Shown here one piece after another: positions 26,001 through 35,277 of a stretch of DNA of 64,000 nucleotides. Positions within the stretch are counted from its first letter, which is position 1; every line of letters starts with the position of its first letter. The translations under genes and the position numbers were made by a program. Source of the stretch: an uncultured Blautia sp. (GTDB taxonomy: Bacteria > Bacillota > Clostridia > Lachnospirales > Lachnospiraceae). The stretch is taken from positions 8,187-72,186 of the forward strand of contig NZ_CALFLA010000050.1 of assembly GCF_937880195.1 (NCBI RefSeq). The letters run 5' to 3'. The notes beneath the pieces were generated by a model, which saw only the letters and a list, made by a program, of their open reading frames with translations, was not told where the DNA came from and made no database searches.

Positions 26001-26903
26001 ATGGCACAGACAAATACAAATTTAGATCAGAACAAATTTGCTGCTGCTGAAGAGCTTCCTAAAGCGCAGAGTAAGGTAAAGGAATTTACCAAAAAATTTA
26101 TGAAGCGTAAGACAGCAGTCGTATCACTTGTTTTTATTCTGTTTATTATTTTAATGGCGATCATCGCTCCCTTTATTGTTCCTTATGCACCGGATCAGCC
26201 GGATTACACAAGCCTTCTTCAGGGACCAAGCGCGGCTCATATCTGGGGAACAGATGAGTTCGGACAGGACGTATTCAGCCGTCTGATGGTTGGAACAAGA
26301 TTGTCTCTTTCCTGCGCGCTGATCGCTACTGTGATCGGAACTGCAGGCGGTGTTGTTCTGGGACTAATCGCAGGTTTCTACGGCGGTTTTGTAGATTCTC
26401 TGATCATGAGATGCTGCGATGTGCTTTTTGCATTCCCAGACATCCTTCTTGCGATCGCAGTCGTTGCTATTATCGGACCTGGTATGGTAAACGTTATGAT
26501 CGCTGTTGCAGTATTTACCGTACCGTCCTTTGCCCGTATCATACGAAGTGCTACAATCTCTGTAAAGCAGTCTCTTTATGTCGAAGTAGCCCGTTCCCTT
26601 GGATGTAAAAACAGCAGAATCCTTTTTGTTCATGTGTTCCCCGGAACCATCCAGTCAATGATCGTAAACTTTACCATGCGTATCGGTACTGCAATCCTGG
26701 CTGCATCTTCTCTTAGCTTCCTGGGATTTGGCGCAAACGTTACTGAGCCGGACTGGGGCGCTATGCTTTCACTTGGACGTAACTATCTGAATACAGCTCC
26801 TCATATGGTATTGTTTCCCGGTATCCTGATCTTCCTTACTGTTCTGGCATTTAACCTGCTGGGCGACGGTCTTAGAGATACCCTGGATCCGAAAATGAAC
26901 TAG
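26001..26903 (+). CDS. ABC transporter permease, DppC/OppC type
   Basis: The 300-residue protein has a long charged N-terminal tail (about 1-38), then six TMs. Family motifs are HIWGTDEFGQDVFSRLMVGT (about 77-96) and the EAA loop YVEVARSLGCKNSRILF, and it ends LGDGLRDTLDPKMN. It is the second permease of the transporter. AGGAGG lies just before the ATG. Confidence 0.94.
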   Translation: MAQTNTNLDQNKFAAAEELPKAQSKVKEFTKKFMKRKTAVVSLVFILFIILMAIIAPFIVPYAPDQPDYTSLLQGPSAAHIWGTDEFGQDVFSRLMVGTRLSLSCALIATVIGTAGGVVLGLIAGFYGGFVDSLIMRCCDVLFAFPDILLAIAVVAIIGPGMVNVMIAVAVFTVPSFARIIRSATISVKQSLYVEVARSLGCKNSRILFVHVFPGTIQSMIVNFTMRIGTAILAASSLSFLGFGANVTEPDWGAMLSLGRNYLNTAPHMVLFPGILIFLTVLAFNLLGDGLRDTLDPKMN

Positions 26904-26915
26904 GAGGGAGAAACC

Positions 26916-27899
26916 ATGGCAGAAAAATTATTAGAAGTAAAAAATCTCCGCACAGAATTCAAGCGGGACAAAACATGGGTAACAGCCGTTAATAATGTAT
27001 CATTCTCCATTGACAGAGGAGAGATTCTGGGTCTTGTAGGAGAGTCCGGCTGCGGAAAATCCGTTACCTCTCTGTCCGTTATGCGTCTTCTGGCAAGAAA
27101 CAGTAAAATTTCCAATGGAGAGGTGATCCTGAACGGGACTGACCTTCTCAAAGAAGATAAAAAGGGAATGAGAAATATCAGGGGAAGAGAAGTGGCAATG
27201 ATCTTCCAGGAGCCGATGAACTCCCTGAATCCCTGTATGAAAATAGAAAAACAGCTTACTGAGGCAATTCTCCTTCATAATGATTTCAGCAAGGAACAGG
27301 CTCACCAGAGAGCATTTGACGTACTGAAATCCGTAGGAATCCCGGAGCCGGAAATGACACTGAAAAGCTATCCTCATCAGCTTTCCGGCGGTATGTGCCA
27401 GCGAGTTATGATCGCAATGGCAATGTCCTGCGAGCCAGAGCTTCTGATCGCAGACGAGCCTACTACAGCTCTTGACGTTACCATTCAGGCGCAGATCCTT
27501 GAGCTTATGGAAGAAATCCGTGAGAAAAAGAACACAGGAATCCTGATGATCACTCACGACCTTGGCGTTGTTGCTGAAATGTGCAGCCGCGTTGTTGTTA
27601 TGTATGCAGGCCGTATTGTAGAAGAAGCGCCTGTAAAAGAACTGTTTGCAGCTCCAAAGCATCCGTATACACAGGGGCTTATCGCATCTGTACCAAAGCT
27701 TGGAAGCGGAGTGGAATCTCTTCCGTCTATTCCGGGAAGCGTTCCAGATCTTTCCGTTATGCCAAAGGGCTGCAAATTTGCACCTAGATGTAAGTATGCA
27801 ACAGATATCTGCAGAGAAAAGGAGCCTGAGCTTGAAACAGTGAACGGAATCCATAAATGCAGATGCCATCATATGAATGAACTTGGAAAGGAGGCGTGA
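26916..27899 (+). CDS. ABC transporter ATPase, DppD/OppD type
   Basis: The 327-residue ATPase has Walker [14 protein letters not shown] (about 42-54), Q-loop [10 protein letters not shown], signature [15 protein letters not shown], Walker [13 protein letters not shown] and switch His in THDLGVV. The C-terminal oligopeptide-transporter extension contains four conserved cysteines ([16 protein letters not shown]) that in this family often bind a metal cluster. It works with the following ATPase as a heterodimer. Confidence 0.95.
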   Translation: MAEKLLEVKNLRTEFKRDKTWVTAVNNVSFSIDRGEILGLVGESGCGKSVTSLSVMRLLARNSKISNGEVILNGTDLLKEDKKGMRNIRGREVAMIFQEPMNSLNPCMKIEKQLTEAILLHNDFSKEQAHQRAFDVLKSVGIPEPEMTLKSYPHQLSGGMCQRVMIAMAMSCEPELLIADEPTTALDVTIQAQILELMEEIREKKNTGILMITHDLGVVAEMCSRVVVMYAGRIVEEAPVKELFAAPKHPYTQGLIASVPKLGSGVESLPSIPGSVPDLSVMPKGCKFAPRCKYATDICREKEPELETVNGIHKCRCHHMNELGKEA

Positions 27900-27905
27900 T
27901 CGGTC

Positions 27906-28889
27906 ATGAGCGAAGCATTAGTATCTGTAAAAAATATATCAAAAACATTTTCCGCCAATAAGGGGATGTTCGGAAAGAAGAAATTCGTTCACGCAGTCAA
28001 TGACGTTTCCTTTGACATTATGCCTGGAGAAACTTTTTCCCTTGTAGGAGAATCCGGCTGCGGAAAATCCACAACAGGTAAACTGATCGATCATCTGATC
28101 ACTCCTGATACAGGTGAGATCTGGTTTGAAGGAAAGGATATTTCCAAAATTTCCGAAAATGAGATGCGTCCGTTAAGATCTGATATCCAGATGGTATTCC
28201 AGGATCCTTACGGCTCTTTGAACCCAAGAATGAAGGTACAGGATCTGATCGGAGAGCCTCTTCTTATCCACACAAATATGACTGCAGGCGAAAGACTGAA
28301 AAAGGTACACGAGCTTCTTGGCGTAGTTGGCTTAAGCCCGTCACACGGAGAGCGTTATCCTCATGAGTTTTCCGGCGGACAGCGCCAGCGTATCGGTATT
28401 GCAAGAGCGCTTACCGTACAGCCAAAACTGATCATTGCCGATGAGCCGGTATCAGCTCTTGACGTATCCATTCAGGCTCAGGTATTAAATCTTCTGCAGC
28501 AGCTTCAGAAGGACTTTAACCTGACATATCTGTTCATTTCCCATGACCTAAGCGTTGTGGAAATGATCTCTGACAGAATCGGCGTTATGTACCTGGGAAC
28601 GATTGTAGAGACAGCGCCGAAGAAAGAGCTTTATGCAAATCCGAGACATCCATATACAAGAGCGCTTCTTTCTGCTGTTCCGATCCCGGATCCTGAAAAG
28701 AAGTCCAAACGTATTATCCTACAGGGCGATCTTCCAAGCCCAAGCAATCCGCCAAGCGGATGTCTTTTCCATACACGCTGCCCGTACTGCACAGAAAAAT
28801 GTAAAACAGAACGTCCGCAGCCAGTAGAGATAGCTCCGGGACATGTTGTAAAATGCCATTACCCGGATCTGAAAAAAGAAACAGAATAA
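27906..28889 (+). CDS. ABC transporter ATPase, DppF/OppF type
   Basis: The 327-residue ATPase has Walker [15 protein letters not shown]-loop [12 protein letters not shown], signature [15 protein letters not shown], Walker [13 protein letters not shown] and SHDLSVV. The C-terminal Cys motif ([16 protein letters not shown]) is intact. It starts 6 bases after the previous stop, with AAAGGAGG overlapping that gene's end. It closes the transporter set, and the fucosidase follows 48 bases later. Confidence 0.95.
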   Translation: MSEALVSVKNISKTFSANKGMFGKKKFVHAVNDVSFDIMPGETFSLVGESGCGKSTTGKLIDHLITPDTGEIWFEGKDISKISENEMRPLRSDIQMVFQDPYGSLNPRMKVQDLIGEPLLIHTNMTAGERLKKVHELLGVVGLSPSHGERYPHEFSGGQRQRIGIARALTVQPKLIIADEPVSALDVSIQAQVLNLLQQLQKDFNLTYLFISHDLSVVEMISDRIGVMYLGTIVETAPKKELYANPRHPYTRALLSAVPIPDPEKKSKRIILQGDLPSPSNPPSGCLFHTRCPYCTEKCKTERPQPVEIAPGHVVKCHYPDLKKETE

Positions 28890-28937
28890 CAAACGCAGAC
28901 AGTAAAGCCATTGCTGAGAGACTACAGGAGGAAGGCG

Positions 28938-30251
28938 ATGTATACATTTAACAGAGAAGAGTATAACAAACGGATGGAATGGTATCTTGACGCAAGATTC
29001 GGAATGTTTATCCACTGGGGACTTTATTCTATTCCCGCAAGAGGAGAATGGGTCAGAAGTGAAGAAGAGATCACCAGAGAAGACTATATGAAATATTTTG
29101 AGGAGTTTGATCCGGTTGATTATGATCCCAAAAAATGGGCGAGAGCTGCAAAAGAAGCAGGAATGAAATATGTGGTGCTTACTGCAAAGCATCATGACGG
29201 ATTCTGCCTTTTTGACAGCCAGTATACAGATTTTAAATCTACAAACACAAAATGCGGACGCGATCTTGTAAGAGAATATGTGGACGCTGTGCGCGCAGAA
29301 GGTTTGAAGGTAGGAATCTATTTTACTATCATTGACTGGTATCATGAGGATTATCCACATTATGGAGACAGGCAGCACCCCATGAGAAATAATCCAGAGT
29401 ATAAAAACGACGGACGGAATTTTGACAATTATCTGACTTATATGCACAATCAGATTCGGGAGATCTGTACGAATTACGGCAAGATCGACATTCTGTGGTT
29501 TGACTTTTCTTATGATGATCTCAGAGGCGAGGCATGGAAGGCAACAGAGCTTATGAGTATGGTAAGAAGCCTGCAGCCGGATGTGATCGTTGATAACCGT
29601 CTGGAAGTAAGCGGAGAGGGCTACGGTTCTCTTGCAGAGTGCAGGCCTACTCCGTATCATGGAGACTTTGTAAGCCCTGAGCAGATGATCCCGCCAAACG
29701 GAATCCAGGATGTAAAAGGAAACGACATTGCCTGGGAGGCATGCGTTACTATGAACAATCACTGGGGCTACTGCGCTACCGATCATTTTTATAAACCGGC
29801 TTCCATGCTGATCAAAAAACTAGTAGAGTGCGTTTCCAAGGGCGGAAACCTGATACTGAACGTTGGACCGGATGCAAAGGGAAATATTCCTGAGGAATCT
29901 ATGGAAATTCTCCAAACAATCGGTAAATGGATGAAGAAAAACAGCGAAAGTATTTATGGCTGCGGCAAATCAGAAATTGCAAAGCCGGATTATGGCCGTA
30001 TTACTGCAAAAGGAAATCATGTGTATTTCCACCTTTTTGAAAATACCATCGGACCGGTTCCCCTTCTTGGTATTGACAAAAGCCGTCTGAAAGGAATCCG
30101 TTACCTGGCGTCAGGGGCAGAGGTTCCTGTTTCCACAAGCTGGGTACACAGCGACTACCCGGATATTGTATTTGCAGATCTTGGCCTTGATCCTGTTCTT
30201 CCGGATCAGACAGATACTGTGCTTGACGTAATTCTGGAAGAAGAGTGCTGA
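28938..30251 (+). CDS. Alpha-L-fucosidase, GH29 family
   Basis: GH29 enzymes release alpha-linked L-fucose from glycans by a retaining mechanism. The 437-residue protein has family patterns RFGMFIHWGLYSIPARGEW, LTAKHHDGFCLFDS and the nucleophile motif DILWFDFSYDD with Asp 188. WVHSDYPDIVF is part of the small C-terminal domain. No signal peptide is present, so it acts in the cytoplasm on imported fucosylated molecules, most likely delivered by the ABC transporter just upstream. I use the ATG at 28938, preceded by AGGAGG. The exact linkage is not predictable. Confidence 0.9.
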   Translation: MYTFNREEYNKRMEWYLDARFGMFIHWGLYSIPARGEWVRSEEEITREDYMKYFEEFDPVDYDPKKWARAAKEAGMKYVVLTAKHHDGFCLFDSQYTDFKSTNTKCGRDLVREYVDAVRAEGLKVGIYFTIIDWYHEDYPHYGDRQHPMRNNPEYKNDGRNFDNYLTYMHNQIREICTNYGKIDILWFDFSYDDLRGEAWKATELMSMVRSLQPDVIVDNRLEVSGEGYGSLAECRPTPYHGDFVSPEQMIPPNGIQDVKGNDIAWEACVTMNNHWGYCATDHFYKPASMLIKKLVECVSKGGNLILNVGPDAKGNIPEESMEILQTIGKWMKKNSESIYGCGKSEIAKPDYGRITAKGNHVYFHLFENTIGPVPLLGIDKSRLKGIRYLASGAEVPVSTSWVHSDYPDIVFADLGLDPVLPDQTDTVLDVILEEEC

Positions 30252-30310
30252 TGCGTATGCTGTGAGTAGCAGACAGATAGAAAAACCTCTTAGGTGAAAG
30301 GAGGTACTTC

Positions 30311-31072
30311 ATGTTTACAGAAGAAAGACAAAGCGCGATTCTTTTATGTCTTCAGGACAAGGGAAAGGTTAAAGTAAAGAATTTAAGCGAAAAGTTTCAG
30401 GTATCGGAGGACTGTATACGTAAGGATCTGAAAACACTTGAAAACGCTGGCAAGCTGAAAAGAACTTATGGAGGGGCGATCATGTCTCAGGACTATCCCC
30501 TCCAGAGGAACGTGATCGACAGAAGAAATTATCATCTGGACAAAAAGAAGATCATTGCCGAAAAAGCCATGGGGCTTATTAAGGATAATGAAACTATTTT
30601 TATTGATATTTCTACTACAAATATTGAGCTTGCCAAGCTGATCGCCGCATCCAGAAGAAGGATGGTAGTTGTAAGTAACATGATCGATATTCTTCAGATC
30701 CTTGTACAGAATCCAAACGTGACTGTAATCGGTACAGGAGGAACCATGTATCAGGGAGTAAACGGATTCATGGGAGCAGCTACCATTGAAGTCCTGAAAC
30801 AGTACAGCTTTGACCGTGCGTTTCTTGGAAGCTGCGGCGTGGACATGGTAGATCTGACAGTCACTACCCTTGGGGTGGAGGACGGACTGACCAAAAAAGC
30901 CGTGATCCAGAGCAGCAGACATAAGTACGTAGTAATGGAAAAAGAAAAATTTTACTTTAATGACTCTTACAAATTTGCGCATTTTGATGATATCAGCGGA
31001 ATTGTTACAGACGAGTACCCGGACAGCACGATTGTAAAAACCCTGGAGGCATCCGGCGTCAGGCTGATATAA
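30311..31072 (+). CDS. DeoR-family transcriptional regulator
   Basis: The 253-residue regulator has an N-terminal DeoR winged helix (KNLSEKFQVSEDCIRKDLKTL, recognition helix about 29-43, then GKLKRTYGGAI). The C-terminal sugar-phosphate sensor (DeoRC) shows IFIDISTTNIELAKLI and DRAFLGSCGVDM. Such regulators usually repress catabolic operons and respond to a phosphorylated sugar. It follows the fucosidase and probably controls this locus; the effector is unknown. Confidence 0.92.
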   Translation: MFTEERQSAILLCLQDKGKVKVKNLSEKFQVSEDCIRKDLKTLENAGKLKRTYGGAIMSQDYPLQRNVIDRRNYHLDKKKIIAEKAMGLIKDNETIFIDISTTNIELAKLIAASRRRMVVVSNMIDILQILVQNPNVTVIGTGGTMYQGVNGFMGAATIEVLKQYSFDRAFLGSCGVDMVDLTVTTLGVEDGLTKKAVIQSSRHKYVVMEKEKFYFNDSYKFAHFDDISGIVTDEYPDSTIVKTLEASGVRLI

Positions 31073-31115
31073 AAATGGACAGAAATATACAAGAAGGGGG
31101 AAGGAAAAATAAACT

Positions 31116-31874
31116 ATGGCTGATTTTATTTTGGAAGCCTGTGTGGATTCTGTAGAATCTGCGCTGGCGGCAGCAAGAGGCGGAGCCAGCCGTCTGGAGC
31201 TGTGCGGAAGCCTGGTGATCGGAGGAGTAACTCCTAACCCATGGCTGTTTCAGGAGATCAGGAAGCATACAGATATCAGGATCCATGTATTGATCCGTCC
31301 AAGATTTGGAGATTTCTGCTATACGGAAGAGGAATTTATACTGATCCGCGAGGCTGTAAAAGAGTTTAAAAAACTTGGGGCGGAAGGCGTTGTGATCGGA
31401 TGCCTGAATCCGGACGGAACCTTAAACATGGAACAAATGAAGATTCTTATGGAAGAAGCAGGAGATATGTCCGTAACCCTTCACAGGGCTTTTGATGTGT
31501 GCGCGGATCCTTACGAAACAATGGAGCAGGCGATTTCCCTTGGAATTGACACAATCCTTACTTCCGGCCAGAAAAACGTCTGCACTCTTGGAGCAGATCT
31601 TTTAAAAGAGCTGGTTGAAAAGAGCGCAGGAAGAATTACTATCCAGGCAGGAAGCGGCGTAAATGCAGAAGTGATCCGTGAAGTACATAAAAAGACAGGG
31701 GCGACTGCCTTCCATATGTCAGGTAAAAAGACCTTGGACAGCGCCATGAAATACCGTAAAGAGGGCGTAAATATGGGCCTTCCTTCTCTCAGTGAATTTG
31801 AAGTATGGAGAACAGATGAGGAGGAAATCCGTAAGGCAAGAAAGGTTCTTGATGAATTTGAGGGAAAAATATGA
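31116..31874 (+). CDS. cutC: CutC family protein
   Basis: The 252-residue TIM-barrel protein has the CutC hallmarks ILEACVDSVESALAAARGGA, RLELCGSLVIGGVTPNP, HVLIRPRFGDFCYTEEE and TLHRAFDVCADP. CutC was named for copper tolerance in E. coli, but its true biochemical role is unsettled. Its frequent placement beside sugar and glycan genes, as here, argues for a metabolic role; that is inference. The last four bases overlap the transglutaminase gene (ATGA). Confidence 0.92.
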   Translation: MADFILEACVDSVESALAAARGGASRLELCGSLVIGGVTPNPWLFQEIRKHTDIRIHVLIRPRFGDFCYTEEEFILIREAVKEFKKLGAEGVVIGCLNPDGTLNMEQMKILMEEAGDMSVTLHRAFDVCADPYETMEQAISLGIDTILTSGQKNVCTLGADLLKELVEKSAGRITIQAGSGVNAEVIREVHKKTGATAFHMSGKKTLDSAMKYRKEGVNMGLPSLSEFEVWRTDEEEIRKARKVLDEFEGKI

Positions 31875-34378
31875 ATGAATTTCTGAAAGAAAGCCGGGAA
31901 CGTATCCTTTCTGGTTACGAAAAAATAAAAGAGCAGTTTCCTGGCGTATTTGAGGAAACAGATAAAAAGATAAAGGAGCAGGAGCCGGAAACAGCTCTTG
32001 CTTTAAAGTATCTTTATATGGCTATGCCATGCAGCGATATGGGAAATTATGAGTTTGAGGTATTTCTTGATTATGCCAAAAACAGCGTGGAACTGTGGCA
32101 TAAATCTGAAGGAGTACGCGCTCTTCCAGAAAAAATTTACCTGAATTATGTACTGTACCACAGGGTAAACGAGGAAGAGATCGCGCCATGCCGGACTTTG
32201 TTTGCAAAAGAGATCCAGAACTTTATGGAAGAAAACGGCAATGCTGCTCTTCTTGGAACAGAAGACAGAAAAAAAGCAGCTATTGAAGTGAATTACTGGT
32301 GCGCCCAGGAAGCCACGTATCACTGCACAGATGACAGAACTCTTTCCGCTGTTACTGTTTACAGAAGAGGAAACGGACGTTGCGGAGAGGAATCCGTGTT
32401 TACGGTAAACGCCATGAGAAGCGTGGGAATCCCGGCCCGTCAGGTATATGCTCCCAAATGGTCCCACTGCGACGATAACCATGCCTGGGTAGAAATCTGG
32501 AATGAAGGACAATGGTATTTCCTTGGGGCCTGCGAGCCTCTTCCGATCCTGAATAAAGGATGGTTTACCAACGCTTCTTCCAGAGCCATGATGGTACATT
32601 CCCGCTGGTTTGATATGGAAGATTCCGACGAAGAAAAAATCGGGCAGGACGGAATGGTGACAATGCTCAATGAACTTTCCCGTTATGCTGCCGTAACAGA
32701 ATTTAAAGTAAAAGTTATGGATGAGGATGGAAATCCAGCTGTGGGAGCAGAGGTTTCTTTTGAAGTATTGAATTATTCGGAATTTTCTCCTGTAGCAGAA
32801 GGAATTACAGGAGAAGACGGAACCTGCAGCTTTACAACAGGACTGGGCAGTCTTGCAGTCCAGATTTCCTGGAAGGGAAGCTGCGTATGCGCATTTGCAG
32901 ATACAAGAGAACAGAAAGAAATCTGTGTAGAGCTTGGAAAAAATAAAGTACAGAAAGAAACCTGGCAGGCAGTTGATATGATCGCTCCGGTAGATACGCC
33001 TGTGAATACAGATATGCCTACTGAGGAACAGACAGAAGAAGGAAACAGACGTCTGGAAAAAGCATCTGCCAGAAGAATTGCAAAAACAGAAAACTGGGAA
33101 AACCCGGAATGTGAAAAATTCCTTCAGGGAGGCTTCCAGGAAGAATGTGCGGAAGATGAGGAAGAAGGTCTTTTAAGAGAAGAACTTCTTGGAGTTCTTA
33201 CAGAAAAGGACAGAACAGATTTAAAGGCTGAGGTTCTGGAAGAACATCTTACCTTTGCAATGCCTTATGAGGAAGAACTGGAACACTCTTTATTTGTAAA
33301 TTATGTACTGAATCCAAGAGTGGACGACGAGGTCCTGATGAAATACAGGGCAGCAGTTGAAAATGCTTTTACAGAAGATCAGAAGATGCTGTTCAGGGAA
33401 AATCCGGCTGCGATCTGGGAAGCTGTTCAGAAAAAAGTGATTTCTATGCCGGACAGAGAAAGAAAAAGCGTGATCACCACACCTTCAGGATGTATGAAAA
33501 CAGGAGTGGGAAGCCATCTGTCAAAGAAAATTCTGTTTGTGGCAATAGCAAGAACTTTTGGAATTCCGACAAGGCTGAATCCAGAGGATCGTTCTATGGA
33601 ATACTGGAAAGATGGAAAATTTGTCCCTGTACTTCCCGAGGCAGAAAAAAGCTGCCGTGTTCTTTTCAAATCTGGAGAAGAGATCACATGGAAGTATTTC
33701 CAGAACTGGTCCATGGCAAAGCTTCAGGATGGAAAATATGTTTCTCTTCGCCTTGGAGGCCTGAACTGGGAAGATCATATTCTCCATGCAGAGCTTGAAT
33801 CGGGAGAGTATAGAATTGTTACTTCCAACCGTCTGCCAAACGGAAATATATTTGCTTATGTATATCATTTTTCTATTGAAGCAGGACAGCAGAAGGAAAT
33901 CACCCTTTGTCTTCGTCAAGCGGATCTGGAAGATATGCTGGAAAATATTGAACTTCCAGAATTTGAGTTGAAAAAAGATGAGGCAGGAACAGAAAAGGTA
34001 AAGGCTTCAGATCTTACAGCAGAGGGAAAACATATTCTTATGTTTCTGGAAGAAAGCAGGGAACCTACAGAACACATTCTCAATGAGATGATGGAACAGC
34101 CGGAGGCTTTTAGAAAGATTTGTTCCAGAATACTTTTTGTAGTGCAGAGCGAGGAAGCCTTAAAAGATCCTACCATCAAAAAAGCACTTTCCACGTTCCC
34201 GGAAATTTCTGTTTATTATGACTGTTTTGCAGATCATATTGAGCTTCTTGGAAGAAGAATGTATGTGGATCATGAAAAATTACCGCTTATTATTGTAACA
34301 TCTGAAAAAATGAATGGAATTTATGCCACAAGCGGTTATAATGTAGGTACAGGGGATATGCTTCTTAGATTGATGTAG
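31871..34378 (+). CDS. Tandem transglutaminase-like domain protein
   Basis: The 835-residue protein holds two related halves. The first (about 85-245) includes LNYVLYHRVNEEE and the transglutaminase core with Cys near 170 in RCGEES and His near 204 in DDNHAWVEIW, then GACEP in place of the usual Asp-Pro. An Ig-like domain (about 276-355, FKVKVMDEDGNPAVGAEVSF) follows. The second half (about 475-600) repeats VNYVLNPRVDDEV, but the catalytic Cys and His motifs are gone (TGVGSHLSKK, MEYWKDGKF). The C-terminus (about 705-835) may be thioredoxin-like. There is no signal peptide. It is probably a cytoplasmic peptidase or amidase acting on imported glycopeptides; unproven. Confidence 0.85.
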   Translation: MNEFLKESRERILSGYEKIKEQFPGVFEETDKKIKEQEPETALALKYLYMAMPCSDMGNYEFEVFLDYAKNSVELWHKSEGVRALPEKIYLNYVLYHRVNEEEIAPCRTLFAKEIQNFMEENGNAALLGTEDRKKAAIEVNYWCAQEATYHCTDDRTLSAVTVYRRGNGRCGEESVFTVNAMRSVGIPARQVYAPKWSHCDDNHAWVEIWNEGQWYFLGACEPLPILNKGWFTNASSRAMMVHSRWFDMEDSDEEKIGQDGMVTMLNELSRYAAVTEFKVKVMDEDGNPAVGAEVSFEVLNYSEFSPVAEGITGEDGTCSFTTGLGSLAVQISWKGSCVCAFADTREQKEICVELGKNKVQKETWQAVDMIAPVDTPVNTDMPTEEQTEEGNRRLEKASARRIAKTENWENPECEKFLQGGFQEECAEDEEEGLLREELLGVLTEKDRTDLKAEVLEEHLTFAMPYEEELEHSLFVNYVLNPRVDDEVLMKYRAAVENAFTEDQKMLFRENPAAIWEAVQKKVISMPDRERKSVITTPSGCMKTGVGSHLSKKILFVAIARTFGIPTRLNPEDRSMEYWKDGKFVPVLPEAEKSCRVLFKSGEEITWKYFQNWSMAKLQDGKYVSLRLGGLNWEDHILHAELESGEYRIVTSNRLPNGNIFAYVYHFSIEAGQQKEITLCLRQADLEDMLENIELPEFELKKDEAGTEKVKASDLTAEGKHILMFLEESREPTEHILNEMMEQPEAFRKICSRILFVVQSEEALKDPTIKKALSTFPEISVYYDCFADHIELLGRRMYVDHEKLPLIIVTSEKMNGIYATSGYNVGTGDMLLRLM

Positions 34379-34417
34379 AAGCGTTCCCTGAATAATAAAA
34401 AAAAGGGGGTCTTTGCA

Positions 34418-35149
34418 ATGAAATTTTATTGTGGAGAAGACTACAAGGCAATGAGCCGCATTGCCGCAAACATCATTTCTGCTCAGGTTATTCTGAAACC
34501 GGATTGCGTTCTGGGACTGGCTACAGGTTCCTCACCAGAGGGAACTTATGCGCAGCTTGTAGAATGGTATAAAAAGGGCGATCTTGATTTTTCACAGGTA
34601 ACAAGCGTGAACCTGGACGAGTACAAGGGTCTTTCCGGCGACAACGACCAGAGCTACCGTTATTTCATGAACACACACCTCTTTGACCATGTAAATATTG
34701 ATAAGAGCAGAACTTTCGTTCCTAACGGTCTTGAGCCGGATAGCGAAAAAGCATGCCGCGAGTATGATGAGATCGTTGCTGCAACAGGAGGCGTTGATCT
34801 TCAGCTTCTTGGAATCGGACATAACGGACATATTGGATTTAACGAGCCTGCAAAAGAATTCTGCAAGAATACTCAGTGTGTAGATCTGGCAGAAAGTACA
34901 ATCGAGGCAAATAAGAGATTCTTCGAAAAGGAAGAGGACGTTCCGCGTCAGGCATATACTATGGGAATCGGCACTATCATGCGTGCAAAGAAAATCCTTC
35001 TGGTAGCTTCAGGAGAAGGAAAAGCAGACATTATTGCAAAGGCATTTACAGGCCCGATCACACCAGAGGTTCCGGCTTCTATCCTTCAGCTTCACAATGA
35101 TGTGACAGTTGTATGCGATAAGGCTGCAATGAGCAAGATCCAGTTATAA
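34418..35149 (+). CDS. nagB: Glucosamine-6-phosphate deaminase
   Basis: NagB converts glucosamine-6-phosphate to fructose-6-phosphate and ammonia. The 243-residue protein has LGLATGSSPEGTYAQL, VNLDEYKGLSGDNDQSY with the catalytic Asp, and GIGHNGHIGFNEPAKEF with the ring-opening His. It ends the locus that begins with the peptide-type transporter, and supports the idea that the locus consumes amino-sugar-containing glycans. No nagA is seen nearby. Confidence 0.96.
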   Translation: MKFYCGEDYKAMSRIAANIISAQVILKPDCVLGLATGSSPEGTYAQLVEWYKKGDLDFSQVTSVNLDEYKGLSGDNDQSYRYFMNTHLFDHVNIDKSRTFVPNGLEPDSEKACREYDEIVAATGGVDLQLLGIGHNGHIGFNEPAKEFCKNTQCVDLAESTIEANKRFFEKEEDVPRQAYTMGIGTIMRAKKILLVASGEGKADIIAKAFTGPITPEVPASILQLHNDVTVVCDKAAMSKIQL

Positions 35150-35277
35150 TAAAATATAAATAAGAAACCGGCAGGATGACATCTGTCAAGGTATGTGGTA
35201 TCATAGGAACACTTAAGGAATATAGGGCGAAAATGTCTGGATATTGTTTGAGAATAATTTCTTTGAGGACAACAACT

